A stretch of DNA of 64,000 nucleotides from CADEED01 sp036677145 (GCA_036677145.1 JAKFFF010000037.1:1-64000), one strand, 5' to 3'. Shown: positions 52,003 to 59,777, counted from the first letter of the stretch. The notes: a model not told the origin generated them from the sequence alone. Translations and numbers: made by a program.

Positions 52003-52547
52003 AAGGTAGGCGGGGTGGAGGCCGAGATGATCTCACACACCTCGCGGCCGACGTTGCGGAATCGATGCGGCGTCGCGCTCGAAAAATAGTAGGCGTCCCC
52101 CGCTTCGAGAATGCGTGTTTGTCCGCCCACGGTCAGCTCGACGGTGCCGCGCACCACGACGCCGCCCTCTTCTCCGCGGTGGGTGAGCATGTCGTCGCCG
52201 GTCGCGGCGCCGGGCTCATAACGCTCATGGAGCACCGTGAGCTGGCGGCCGGGGCGCTGCGCGGCGACCAGGCGCAGCGATGCGCCGTCGTTGCCGATCT
52301 CCACCAGTTCCTCGGCCGCATAAAAGACCTGCACGGCGCTCGTGACGTCGAGCGTGAAGAACTCGGCCATCGACAGCGGCACTCCGTCGAGCACCTTCTT
52401 GAGCGACCCCACCGAGGGGCTGACACGGTTCTGCTCGATCAGCGAGATGAGACCATTGGTCACACCCGCCCGCCGCGCGAGTTCGCGCTGCGACAGGCCG
52501 TGCACTTCACGCACGTGTTTGAGTCGTGCTCCGACGTCGATGGTCAT
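51999..52547 (-). CDS. puuR: XRE-cupin transcriptional regulator (PuuR)
   Basis: This 182-residue protein has an N-terminal helix-turn-helix (residues 5-60; LKHVREVHGLSQRELARRAGVTNGLISLIEQN) and a C-terminal cupin (about 110-180; EEGGVVVRGTVELTVGGQTRILEAGDAYYFSSATPHRF). Domain order, length (185 in E. coli) and the neighbouring puuC identify PuuR, the putrescine-responsive repressor. The ATG at 52547 is preferred over one 24 codons upstream because the HTH follows directly. It is divergent from the aminotransferase at 52662 across 114 bases that should contain its operators. Confidence 0.92.
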   Translation of the reverse strand: MTIDVGARLKHVREVHGLSQRELARRAGVTNGLISLIEQNRVSPSVGSLKKVLDGVPLSMAEFFTLDVTSAVQVFYAAEELVEIGNDGASLRLVAAQRPGRQLTVLHERYEPGAATGDDMLTHRGEEGGVVVRGTVELTVGGQTRILEAGDAYYFSSATPHRFRNVGREVCEIISASTPPTF

Positions 52548-52604
52548 GGCTGGGCTTCGTTCCGGGTGGATCGCCCCGGGGATTTCGGCGCGAATTCGCG
52601 GTCG

Positions 52605-52636
52605 TGTCAACGCCGGCACGCGCTTTTATCTATCAT
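52605..52636 (+). promoter_or_regulatory. Promoter candidate of the divergent puuR-aminotransferase region
   Basis: In the 114 bases between the two genes, TGTCAA (52605-52610) is followed after 16 bases by TATCTA (52627-52632), with an overlapping TATCAT (52631-52636) as a second -10 choice. Transcription would start about 20 bases before the aminotransferase ATG, whose ribosome site is CGGAG. I could not recognise the E. coli PuuR operator here; the GC-rich region contains no good match. Confidence 0.4.
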
Positions 52637-52661
52637 CGCGGGGCAACTTACGGAGTCGCGC

Positions 52662-53987
52662 ATGTCAGCCCCGCCGCAATCCCCAGGTTCCCAGCTCGAC
52701 GCATACTGGATGCCGTTCACGGCGAACCGCCAGTTCAAGAGCAAGCCCCGCATGCTGGCCCGGGCGGCCGGCATGTACTACGAGACGCCCGAGGGACGCC
52801 GCATCCTCGATGGGGCTGCAGGGCTCTGGTGCGTGAATGCCGGCCACGGCCGCAAGGAAATCACCCAGGCCGTCGCGCGGCAGCTCGAAACGATGGACTA
52901 CGCACCGCCCTTCCAGATGGGACATCCGGCGGCGTTCGAACTCGCGAACGCACTGGTGCGTATCGCGCCCGCCGGCCTCGGACACGTCTTCTTCACCAAC
53001 TCCGGTTCCGAATCCGTCGACACCGCGCTCAAGATCGCGCTGGCGTATCACCGCGCCAAAGGTGACGCCGCGCGCGTGAGATTGTTAGGCCGCGAGCGCG
53101 GTTATCACGGCGTGGGATTCGGCGGCATCAGCGTTGGTGGCATGGTCGCCAACCGCAAGATGTGGCCGGCGTCGATGATCCCGGGCGTGGATCATCTGCC
53201 GCACACACACGACATCAAACGTAATGCCTTCACGCGGGGTTTGCCGGCGCATGGCGTCGAACTCGCTGAAGACCTCGAGCGGCTGGTCGCGCTGCACGAT
53301 GCCTCGACAATTGCCGCCGTGATCGTCGAGCCGATCGCCGGATCCACGGGCGTGATCCTGCCGCCGCGGGGATACCTCAAACGGCTGCGCGAGATCTGCG
53401 ACAAACACGGCATCCTGCTGATCTTCGACGAAGTGATCACGGGATTCGGGCGCACCGGTTCGGCATTCGCCGCGCAGGAATTTGGCGTCACGCCGGACAT
53501 CATCACCTGCGCGAAGGGCCTGACGAACGGCTGCGTGCCCATGGGCGCCGTGCTCGTGTCGACGAAGATCTACGAGGCGTTCATGCAGGGCCCGCCGGGC
53601 GCGATCGAACTGTTCCACGGCTACACGTATTCGGCGCATCCGGTGGCCTGCGCCGCGGGACTTGCGACCCTTGCGTTGTACGAAAAGGAACAACTGCTCA
53701 CGCGTGCGAAGCAGACCGGCGCGGTCTTCGAGAAGGCGGTGCACGGCCTCAAGGGACTGCCGCACGTGATCGACGTCCGCAACTACGGACTGGTCGCCGG
53801 CATCGAGCTCGATCCGGTCGCCGGCTCGCCGGGAGCACGCGCGTTCGGGGTGTATCTCGAGTGCTTCGAGCGCGGACTGCTGATCCGCACCACCGGCGAC
53901 ATCATCGCGCTGTCGCCGCCGCTGATCATCGAGCCCGCGCAGATCGACGAGCTGACCGGCATCCTCTCGCAGGCCCTGAAAGGCTAG
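52662..53987 (+). CDS. bauA: Omega-amino acid (beta-alanine)-pyruvate aminotransferase
   Basis: This 441-residue class III aminotransferase has the hallmark YWMPFTANRQFKSKPRML (15-32), NSGSESVDTALKIALAYH (113-130), GYHGVGFGGISVGG, cofactor Asp256 in IFDEVITGFGRTGSAF and Schiff-base K285 in ITCAKGLTNGCVP. These are typical of beta-alanine-pyruvate transaminases. In polyamine catabolism it would remove the amino group of beta-alanine (from the propyl arm of spermidine), giving malonate semialdehyde. The start at 52662 has CGGAG seven bases upstream. It is divergent from puuR, which probably controls it. Its last 4 bases overlap the MATE gene end. Confidence 0.92.
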   Translation: MSAPPQSPGSQLDAYWMPFTANRQFKSKPRMLARAAGMYYETPEGRRILDGAAGLWCVNAGHGRKEITQAVARQLETMDYAPPFQMGHPAAFELANALVRIAPAGLGHVFFTNSGSESVDTALKIALAYHRAKGDAARVRLLGRERGYHGVGFGGISVGGMVANRKMWPASMIPGVDHLPHTHDIKRNAFTRGLPAHGVELAEDLERLVALHDASTIAAVIVEPIAGSTGVILPPRGYLKRLREICDKHGILLIFDEVITGFGRTGSAFAAQEFGVTPDIITCAKGLTNGCVPMGAVLVSTKIYEAFMQGPPGAIELFHGYTYSAHPVACAAGLATLALYEKEQLLTRAKQTGAVFEKAVHGLKGLPHVIDVRNYGLVAGIELDPVAGSPGARAFGVYLECFERGLLIRTTGDIIALSPPLIIEPAQIDELTGILSQALKG

Positions 53988-55330
53988 TTCAGGCCCGGCG
54001 CCAGCTTGCGCGTGAACTCGCGCCGCAAGAGTAGATAGCTCACGCCCGCCTGCAGGAACATGCTGGCGACGGACACGTACCACAGTTGGTGCAGCGTGAA
54101 GTCCGGGCGCGCCGACAGCCAGAGCGCCGGCACGAGGAACACCACCAGCCGGACCGCGCTCGAAGCCACGGTCGGCCAGGTATTGCCGAGCCCCTGGAAA
54201 ATAGACGAGCAGCTGAAGATCACGCCGTTCGCGGCGAACATCCACGAGCTGATCATCAGCATCTCCGCGCCTACGGCCACGACGTCGGCTTCATTCGTGA
54301 AGATGTGCATGAACCAGTCCGCCTCGATCTGGCACAACACTGTGAGCAAGGACATGATCACGATGCTGATGCCGACGGCCCAGCGGAACGTCTCGCGCAC
54401 GCGCTCTGGTTTGCGCGCGCCGAAATTCTGACCGGCGATCGGCGCCGCCGCGAAGGCCACCGCCATCGCCGGCAGGAGGACGATACGCATCACGCCGGAT
54501 CCGACGCCGAATCCAGCCTGCGCCGCCGCGCCGAAATCGCGGATCATCCAGTACATCGACGCCATGACGATCGACATCAGGAAGAATTCGAGGCCGATCG
54601 GCATTCCGATCTCCAGGAGCTTCGTCCACACCTTGGTCTGCAGGCGCATCTGCCCGCGGTGGATCGCAACGTATTTTTCGTGCTTGAAGAAGTAGTAGGC
54701 GCACAACACGACGCCCACGGACACGGCGATCGTGCTGGCCATTCCCGCGCCGGCGGCGCCAAAAGGCCGGCCAGTACCCCAGCCGGCGATCAGCACGGCC
54801 GCGAGCACGATGTTCACGCCCAGCGTGATCATCTGGATGATCATCGTGGGCATCACGATGCCCGTGCCGCGCAGCGTCGCGAACATCGAGATCATGATGA
54901 ACTGCAGGCCGAGCCCGGGCGCGAACCAATATAGATAGTCGATGCCCGCCTGCGCGGTTTCCGCATCGGCGGCCACGGTGTGCATGTACGCGGCGGAGCC
55001 GGCGTACACACCCGCGATCACGAGCACGACCAGGATCAGCGACAACATCAGCGACTGGTTGAACACCAGGTTCGCGCGGTCGCGCTGCTGGGCGCCGACC
55101 GCCTGGGACACGAGCGCGAGCGTGCCGACGTTGAGGATCTGCGTGAGCGCCAGCACCACGAACCAGATGTTGCCGGCCGACGTGACGCCGGCGGTTACCG
55201 CGTCACCAAGCTGCGTGACGAAATACAGGTCCGTGAAGAAATACAGCGTCTGAACGAAGATGGCGATCGCCATCTGCGTGGCCATCGTCGTGATGTGGCC
55301 CGGTATCGAGCCGGTGCTGAGGTCCTTCAT
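53984..55330 (-). CDS. MATE-family multidrug efflux transporter
   Basis: This 448-residue inner-membrane protein has twelve hydrophobic segments in two related halves, as in MATE transporters of the NorM/DinF class. Typical segments are GLGLQFIMISMFATLRGTGIVMP in the first half and GSGVMRIVLLPAMAVAFAAAPIAGQNFGA near the start of the second. It exports cationic compounds in exchange for Na+ or H+. It is convergent with the aminotransferase gene. The start at 55330 has no strong ribosome site and sits in a 19-base tandem duplication that creates a second, decoy start codon upstream. Confidence 0.93.
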   Translation of the reverse strand: MKDLSTGSIPGHITTMATQMAIAIFVQTLYFFTDLYFVTQLGDAVTAGVTSAGNIWFVVLALTQILNVGTLALVSQAVGAQQRDRANLVFNQSLMLSLILVVLVIAGVYAGSAAYMHTVAADAETAQAGIDYLYWFAPGLGLQFIMISMFATLRGTGIVMPTMIIQMITLGVNIVLAAVLIAGWGTGRPFGAAGAGMASTIAVSVGVVLCAYYFFKHEKYVAIHRGQMRLQTKVWTKLLEIGMPIGLEFFLMSIVMASMYWMIRDFGAAAQAGFGVGSGVMRIVLLPAMAVAFAAAPIAGQNFGARKPERVRETFRWAVGISIVIMSLLTVLCQIEADWFMHIFTNEADVVAVGAEMLMISSWMFAANGVIFSCSSIFQGLGNTWPTVASSAVRLVVFLVPALWLSARPDFTLHQLWYVSVASMFLQAGVSYLLLRREFTRKLAPGLN

Positions 55331-55364
55331 TCGTCTAACTATCGGTCATGCGTCTAACTATCGG
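55327..55364 (-). repeat. Tandem 19-base duplication of the MATE start region with a mini-ORF
   Basis: The units 55327-55345 and 55346-55364 are identical at 18 of 19 positions (plus-strand core CGTCTAACTATCGG at 55332 and 55351). Each unit carries an ATG on the minus strand. The downstream one (55330) starts the MATE gene. The upstream one (55349) opens a four-codon frame, Met-Thr-Asp-Ser, stopping with TAG at 55335-55337, only 4 bases before the true start. A ribosome finishing the mini-ORF could reinitiate on the gene or be held up. Confidence 0.85.
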
Positions 55365-55375
55365 CTCGATGCGCC

Positions 55376-55414
55376 AAAAAAGGAAAGGCCGGTCGCGAGG
55401 CGCCCGGCCTTTCC
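55376..55414 (-). terminator. Intrinsic terminator of torF
   Basis: In the minus direction the stem GGAAAGGCCGG (55414-55404) pairs perfectly with CCGGCCTTTCC (55392-55382) around 11 bases and is followed by six T (55381-55376). This is a textbook Rho-independent terminator 43 bases after the torF stop. Confidence 0.9.
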
Positions 55415-55456
55415 CAATCAGCTTGTAACTGATCTTAGCGAAGTATCAAGGTCGAA

Positions 55457-56164
55457 TCAGTCGCCCCAGGGGAACGTCGTCGTCACGCCGATGAGGCCAC
55501 GAACTTCGTTGTTGTTCGGGCCGCTCGTGATCTTGGCGTCACCACTGGCATCGGTGCCGGTGATCTTGCCGAAGATCGTGAAATTGCCGGCCGAGACGTT
55601 GAGCGCAACGGAATAGTCGATGAGTTCATTGTCTTCCCAGCCGTCACCCCAGGCGTAGCCGGCATGTAAACCGAGCGACACCGGCGATTCACCGAATGGA
55701 TGCGAGTAGTTGGCTTCGGTGTACTGCGCACTCACACCCGAGCCGAACAGGTCATCGGTGTACCACTGCTTGAATCCGAAATTGCCGGCATTGAAACCCG
55801 CGTAGACCTCGAGGTAGTCCTCGGTGTCGTCGGAACCCGGATAGGTGTAGTAGTTGCCACCCGCCGTCCAGGAGAAGGTGTCGTTGATCGTGCCGGTGTA
55901 GCCGGCATAGACATCCAGCTCGACGTTCGCATCGTTGCCGTTGCCGAAGTCGATGCTGCTCGACGCCCAGGCGCCAACGGCAAATCCGCTCTCGCCGAAG
56001 GCGTAGTCCGCACTACCTTGAATCGCAGGATCTTTCGCGCTTTGGCTGAAGCCGCGGAAGTCGTAGTCGCTGACGGCAGTCCAGGTTGAGCTGAATTGAG
56101 CTTGTGAGACGCCGCTTAGGGCCAGGAGGCCGATCACAAGCGTCAGTGTTTTTATCGATTTCAT
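55457..56164 (-). CDS. torF: TorF-family putative outer-membrane porin
   Basis: This 235-residue protein has a signal peptide ending SQAQ (residue 22). The mature part is made of short amphipathic beta-strands rich in Gly, Tyr and Asp (FSSTWTAVSDYDFRGFSQS, VELDVYAGYTGTINDTFSWTAGGNYYTYPGSDD, YAWGDGWEDNELIDYSVALNVS), the pattern of the TorF family of small barrels. The YDFRGFSQS motif near the N-terminus is its signature. The gene has AGGA before the ATG, a sigma-54 promoter and an NtrC-type enhancer upstream and an intrinsic terminator downstream, so it is a self-contained nitrogen-regulated unit. In many proteobacteria a relative stands beside glnK-amtB; none is in view here. Confidence 0.88.
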   Translation of the reverse strand: MKSIKTLTLVIGLLALSGVSQAQFSSTWTAVSDYDFRGFSQSAKDPAIQGSADYAFGESGFAVGAWASSSIDFGNGNDANVELDVYAGYTGTINDTFSWTAGGNYYTYPGSDDTEDYLEVYAGFNAGNFGFKQWYTDDLFGSGVSAQYTEANYSHPFGESPVSLGLHAGYAWGDGWEDNELIDYSVALNVSAGNFTIFGKITGTDASGDAKITSGPNNNEVRGLIGVTTTFPWGD

Positions 56165-56198
56165 TAATCCTCCGAGGGCTAAAGGGCCCCAGTACTAA

Positions 56199-56214
56199 AG
56201 CAAGCGTTGTGCCA
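56199..56214 (-). promoter_or_regulatory. Sigma-54 (-24/-12) promoter of torF
   Basis: The minus strand reads TGGCACAACGCTTGCT, which matches the sigma-54 consensus TGGCACG-N4-TTGCW at every fixed position but one (A instead of G at position 7). The GG and GC elements are 10 bases apart, as required. The predicted transcription start is near 56188, about 24 bases before the ATG at 56164. Confidence 0.82.
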
Positions 56215-56323
56215 TTCTTGCTCTCAACCCAAAAATTCCTCGTTTTTTCAGAGGTTTGAGTGTCGCAAAAAGATACACACCGGCAGGAACGCGCCGGATT
56301 ATGACGCCGAAGGCCTAAGGTTT

Positions 56324-56338
56324 GCACTACTTAAGTGC
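56324..56338. promoter_or_regulatory. NtrC-type enhancer site upstream of the torF sigma-54 promoter
   Basis: The sequence GCAC-N7-GTGC (GCAC 56324-56327, GTGC 56335-56338) is the core of the NtrC binding consensus. It lies about 135-150 bases upstream of the predicted sigma-54 transcription start, the usual enhancer distance. It overlaps the stop codon of the cupin gene. NtrC control is inferred from position and match together. Confidence 0.62.
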
Positions 56339-56681
56339 GCGCCTCGAAGATCGCGTAGAACTTGGTGCACTCTTCTAGTACTTCCCAGGTCCCTTCGAAG
56401 CCCGCCGGCACGACGAAACCAGCCCCTGCTCCGAATTCCCAGCGCTCTCCGGCACTGTTTTCGAGCGCCACGCGGCCCCGAGTGAGGCAGCAGAACTCCG
56501 ACTCGGTGTACCGGATCCGCCATTTGCCGGGAGTACTGGTCCACCGTCCAGCGAAGAACTGCTCGGTGCTGTCGCTGAAATAGTTGGTGACCAACTGTCG
56601 GGGGCTGCCCGAGATGAGCCGCTCGGCGGCGGGGGCGGAAGGATCACCGGCGCGGGATTGAGAAAAGTCGACGATCTGCAT
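56331..56681 (-). CDS. Small cupin-domain protein
   Basis: This 116-residue protein has a single cupin barrel of the RmlC/DUF861 type: EFCCLTRGRVALENSAGERWEFGAGAGFVVPAGFEGTWEVLEECTKFYAIFE is typical of the (S)-ureidoglycine aminohydrolase-like and ethanolamine-utilisation-type cupins. Only part of the usual metal-binding His set is visible, so its role is uncertain. The ATG at 56681 has GGAGG four bases before it; an upstream open frame is not coding. It precedes torF on the same strand, and its stop lies in the NtrC-type site. Confidence 0.82.
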   Translation of the reverse strand: MQIVDFSQSRAGDPSAPAAERLISGSPRQLVTNYFSDSTEQFFAGRWTSTPGKWRIRYTESEFCCLTRGRVALENSAGERWEFGAGAGFVVPAGFEGTWEVLEECTKFYAIFEART

Positions 56682-56787
56682 GGGGCCTCCGTTTTCGACG
56701 CCCCGTATCGTAAGACCAGAACCATAAAGAAGAGGCGGCGCGACCCCCTCGGATCGCACCGCCCGCGCGGGTGTCATGAACAACCGG

Positions 56788-57471
56788 TCAGTTGCTGGCG
56801 AGAGCCGCGCCCTTTTCGAGCCGGATCTCGACGCAACGCTCGAAGGCCTGGTCATCCGGGATGGAGTCACTGGCCGCGAACCGCTCGCCCATCGCCTCGA
56901 TGATCAGGCGGTCCTTCGGCACGCCCGCTTTTTCGAGTTCGTCCGCGACCATCGCGGCACGTTCCTGCGAGAGCTTGAGGTTCAGTTCTTCATCACCGCG
57001 CGCATCCGCGAATCCGGAGACACGCACGCGCACGTCGGAAAGTCCGGCGATCAGCGCACCCAGTCGTGCGAGGCGCGCACGATCGCTGTCGCGGACCGTG
57101 GTCTGCCCGGTGCGGAACTGGATCGTCGAACCCACCTGCCCGGCCTTGCCGGAGAGTGAATCCAGCGACGTCGACAAATTGCCGACCTCACCCGCGAGCA
57201 GCGCGGCCTCCGCCTTGCGAGCGGCGAGCGCCTGGCTCTTCGCGTGACTGCGTTCGCCCATCTTGCCGCCGATCATGGCGCCGGCGACCAGGCCGATCGG
57301 TCCGCCCGCCGCCGCGCCGATGAGCGCGCCGCTCACGAAACCGGCTGCGCCGCGTTTGCCACCGTCGTCCGTTCCCGGCGATTTGGCGAAGGCCGGATTC
57401 ACGGTCAGCGTGATGGCCAACATTCCCGCGACCAGCGCGGGGTTGCGAAATTTCGTCGTCCAGGTGCCCAT
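56788..57471 (-). CDS. OmpA-family protein with glycine-zipper segment
   Basis: This 227-residue exported protein has a signal peptide ending NPAFAKS (about residue 29), then a glycine-zipper membrane segment (GAAGFVSGALIGAAAGGPIGLVAGAMIGG, about 41-69), a short coiled linker and an OmpA C-terminal peptidoglycan-binding domain (about 105-220) with VRVRVSGFADARGDEELNLKLSQERAAMV. The layout resembles the PdsO protein of proteobacterial sortase systems, but no sortase gene is in the window. It probably anchors an envelope structure to peptidoglycan. A strong hairpin lies in its leader. Confidence 0.8.
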   Translation of the reverse strand: MGTWTTKFRNPALVAGMLAITLTVNPAFAKSPGTDDGGKRGAAGFVSGALIGAAAGGPIGLVAGAMIGGKMGERSHAKSQALAARKAEAALLAGEVGNLSTSLDSLSGKAGQVGSTIQFRTGQTTVRDSDRARLARLGALIAGLSDVRVRVSGFADARGDEELNLKLSQERAAMVADELEKAGVPKDRLIIEAMGERFAASDSIPDDQAFERCVEIRLEKGAALASN

Positions 57472-57479
57472 GTTCCCTC

Positions 57480-57537
57480 TCCAGTTGTTGAATCACTCGA
57501 GAGCGGTTTTGCTCTCGAGATTCATTTCAACGCTGGA
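57480..57537 (-). promoter_or_regulatory. Leader hairpin upstream of the OmpA-family gene
   Basis: Perfect inner arms CTCGAGAGC (57496-57504) and GCTCTCGAG (57511-57519) surround a 6-base loop. The stem continues imperfectly outward to TCCAG (57480-57484) and CTGGA (57533-57537). In the transcript it ends directly at the ribosome-binding site (GGAGAGGG) of the gene starting at 57471, so it could affect translation. No T-run follows, so it is not a terminator. Confidence 0.55.
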
Positions 57538-57591
57538 TCGGGAACCCGGCCGGGCACGGATCGGGCGAACCCCCGATGAATCGTGGCAAAA

Positions 57592-57710
57592 AATGGGGAC
57601 ATTCCTCGTTTCCTAGCAAAAGGGGACGGACCTCCCGACGCCGACATCGAGTGTCAGCGGAGCTGATGAGGCCTGACCCCTTTTGCTAGGAAACGAGGAA
57701 TGTCCCCATT
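57592..57710. repeat. Long perfect inverted repeat of RAYT/REP type, also terminator-like
   Basis: Arms 57592-57625 and 57677-57710 are perfectly complementary over 34 bases (left arm beginning AATGGGGACATTCC, right arm ending GGAATGTCCCCATT). The 51 bases between contain GACGGACC and GGCCTGACC, which pair in part. The GGGGAC-type ends are characteristic of palindromes associated with REP-associated tyrosine transposases, but no transposase gene is present. The last bases of the right arm are part of the stop codon of the methyltransferase gene, and in that gene's direction the structure is followed by six T, so it can also terminate transcription. Confidence 0.8.
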
Positions 57711-59100
57711 AAAACGTGCGGGACTCGCTGTCTTCGTGCAAGCGGGTGAGGAAAATCCGCACGTGCGACTCGGCGTCCTCGGCGCTCATCAGCCGCTGCT
57801 CGACCAGCATTCGCGCCATGTCGCGCATCGAACGTTCACCGTTGATCATCGCCAGCAGGAATGCATGCACGCGGCTGGTCACCTGCTGCATTTCAAATGC
57901 GCGTGTGCGTGGCACCGGCCTGCCGCCGTCGGCCAGCCATTCGGGCAGCACGCGCGCACGCGGAGTCTCGGCGGGCGGGCCGGCTTTCTCCGTCACCCAG
58001 GTGACCACCTGTTCGAGCCGCGAATGGCGACTGGCCGGCGAACGCATGTACGGCACCGTCGCTTCTCGCACTCGCGGCGCGCCGAAACCGGCCGCCGGCA
58101 GCAGCTCGAGCACCTCCTCGAGACCGATGCGTTCGGCATGCGAGGCGCGCGAAAAAGCGAGCGATCCGGTATTGATCCAGCGCCCGCCGGGCTTGAGCAA
58201 TAGGTTGATGCGTGCCGCGACGCGCGCGAACGGCTCGCCGATGATGTCGATGAACCAGGGCGTGACGACGGTATCGAAAGCGCCGTCCGCGAACGGCGGC
58301 TGCAGCGCATCAGCGCCGACCAGGACGAGACCGGCACGCGTCGGGCCGGGCGACGACAGGCGCCGCAGCACCGCGTGATCCTCGATGCGCCGCGGCGCGA
58401 TCGGGAATTCGTACAACTCGACCGCGCGCCCGGCGTACAACTCGCGCGCCGCGAACAGCAGCAGCGGATTGAAATCTGTCGCGACCGTCAGCGGCGCATC
58501 GCCCGCGGCATGCAGATCGTAGGCAAGCCGGCCCGCGCCCGCGCCCTGCACCAGCGTGCGGCCGAGCCCGGCGAGGCTGACGTCCGATTCATTGCCATCC
58601 AGGACGGCCGCGACCTCGCCCAAAGCGGCCGCATTCTCTTCCTCGCCCCACGACCAGTCGCGATGCAGGTTCACGTAGTAGTTAGTCAGGCCCTGCTCGA
58701 TCGGCAGGCGCGTGCCGAGCGCTAGATGGGTGGGCTCGGCGGCGCCGCCGGCATCGAGGCCGAGCGGTGCGAGCAACGTGCGCAGCCGCGCGGCCTGGTC
58801 GTCATATGACGCCGCGACACTTTCCAGGCGCCGGCGCGTCGCGGATGCGAGGCCAGCCGCCGCGAGCCCGGCGCGCATCGCGGCGGCCTCCGAGCCCAGG
58901 TGTTGCGTGAGCAATGCGAGGCGCGAACGCCAGTCCGCGAGCGCGAGCCGCGGTTCGGGAAACAACCACGGAATGTCGCCGATCACCGGAAAACCGCTGC
59001 TGCAGGCCGGGCACATCCAGCCAGCCCGCTCGAGCGCGAGTTGCCCGCGTCTGCAACGCGGACATGCAAGGACACTCGTCAACAATTGTGATTCGGACAC
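57709..59100 (-). CDS. SAM-dependent methyltransferase with N-terminal zinc ribbon
   Basis: With the GTG at 59100 (GGGAG seven bases upstream) the protein has 463 residues; a TTG at 59133 is an alternative. A Trm112-like zinc ribbon with CPRC and CPAC opens it (about 10-32), followed by a helical region and a class I methyltransferase domain around 190-330 (GLGRTLVQGAGAGRLAYDLHAAGDAP, FDTVVTPWFIDIIGEPFARVAARINLLLKPGGRWINTG). The C-terminal 90 residues are helical. The substrate is not evident; proteins of this layout occur in peptide or cofactor modification. It is divergent from the RDD operon. Confidence 0.8.
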   Translation of the reverse strand: MSESQLLTSVLACPRCRRGQLALERAGWMCPACSSGFPVIGDIPWLFPEPRLALADWRSRLALLTQHLGSEAAAMRAGLAAAGLASATRRRLESVAASYDDQAARLRTLLAPLGLDAGGAAEPTHLALGTRLPIEQGLTNYYVNLHRDWSWGEEENAAALGEVAAVLDGNESDVSLAGLGRTLVQGAGAGRLAYDLHAAGDAPLTVATDFNPLLLFAARELYAGRAVELYEFPIAPRRIEDHAVLRRLSSPGPTRAGLVLVGADALQPPFADGAFDTVVTPWFIDIIGEPFARVAARINLLLKPGGRWINTGSLAFSRASHAERIGLEEVLELLPAAGFGAPRVREATVPYMRSPASRHSRLEQVVTWVTEKAGPPAETPRARVLPEWLADGGRPVPRTRAFEMQQVTSRVHAFLLAMINGERSMRDMARMLVEQRLMSAEDAESHVRIFLTRLHEDSESRTF

Positions 59101-59246
59101 GCCAGGGCTCCCGCGGGACGCCCCGCGCGGCAATGCTGGCGGGCGCCGGGGCGTTGGTCAACGCAAAATGCCGTCCACGAGGCGACTTTTCCGCCGTGGT
59201 TAGGCGAGAATCGGCCGGTCCGACAAGTACAACGACAGGTCTCGCG

Positions 59247-59756
59247 ATGAACGACGTAGCGAATCCGTACGCGCCTCCGCGCGCGAAAGTTTCCGATGCC
59301 CCCATCGATGACGACGATCTGGAACCCGCCAGCCGCGGCATCCGGCTCGCCGCGGCATTCCTCGACGGTTTCCTCATCATGTGCGCGATCTACGTGCCCA
59401 TGTTCATCAGCAGCCTCTTCACGGTCGGCGTGGGCCGCGACGATTCCGCCTCGGTGTTCGCGGCCCTGGCGGGGTTGTCGATCATGCTGCTCAGCCTTGC
59501 CGCCTTTCTGGTGGTCACGACTTACTACGTCGCGCGCGATGGCCAGACGCTCGCGAAGAAATGGCTGGGCATCAAGGTGGTTCGCAGCGACGGCACGAAG
59601 GCGTCGCTGGGCCGCATCTTCGCGTTGCGCAATCTCATCAGCTGGCTGCTCGCCTTCACATTCGTCTACACCATCGTCGACGCGCTGTTCATCTTCGGCG
59701 ACGAGCGCCAGTGCCTGCACGACAAGATGGCCGACACCATCGTCGTCGTAGCCTGA
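59247..59756 (+). CDS. RDD-family membrane protein (first copy)
   Basis: This 169-residue protein has the RDD domain with three or four hydrophobic segments: the Arg-Asp pattern in SRGIRLAAAFLDGFLIM and GQTLAKKWLGIKVVRSDGTKAS match the family. The N-terminal 30 residues are polar and acidic (DVANPYAPPRAKV, then DDDD). RDD proteins are thought to transport small solutes, but this is not settled. The ATG at 59247 is chosen because upstream codons are non-coding and AGGT lies nearby. It heads the membrane operon that continues to the edge of the window. Confidence 0.85.
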   Translation: MNDVANPYAPPRAKVSDAPIDDDDLEPASRGIRLAAAFLDGFLIMCAIYVPMFISSLFTVGVGRDDSASVFAALAGLSIMLLSLAAFLVVTTYYVARDGQTLAKKWLGIKVVRSDGTKASLGRIFALRNLISWLLAFTFVYTIVDALFIFGDERQCLHDKMADTIVVVA

Positions 59757-59777
59757 GTCCCGGAGGCCGGAACCCGC

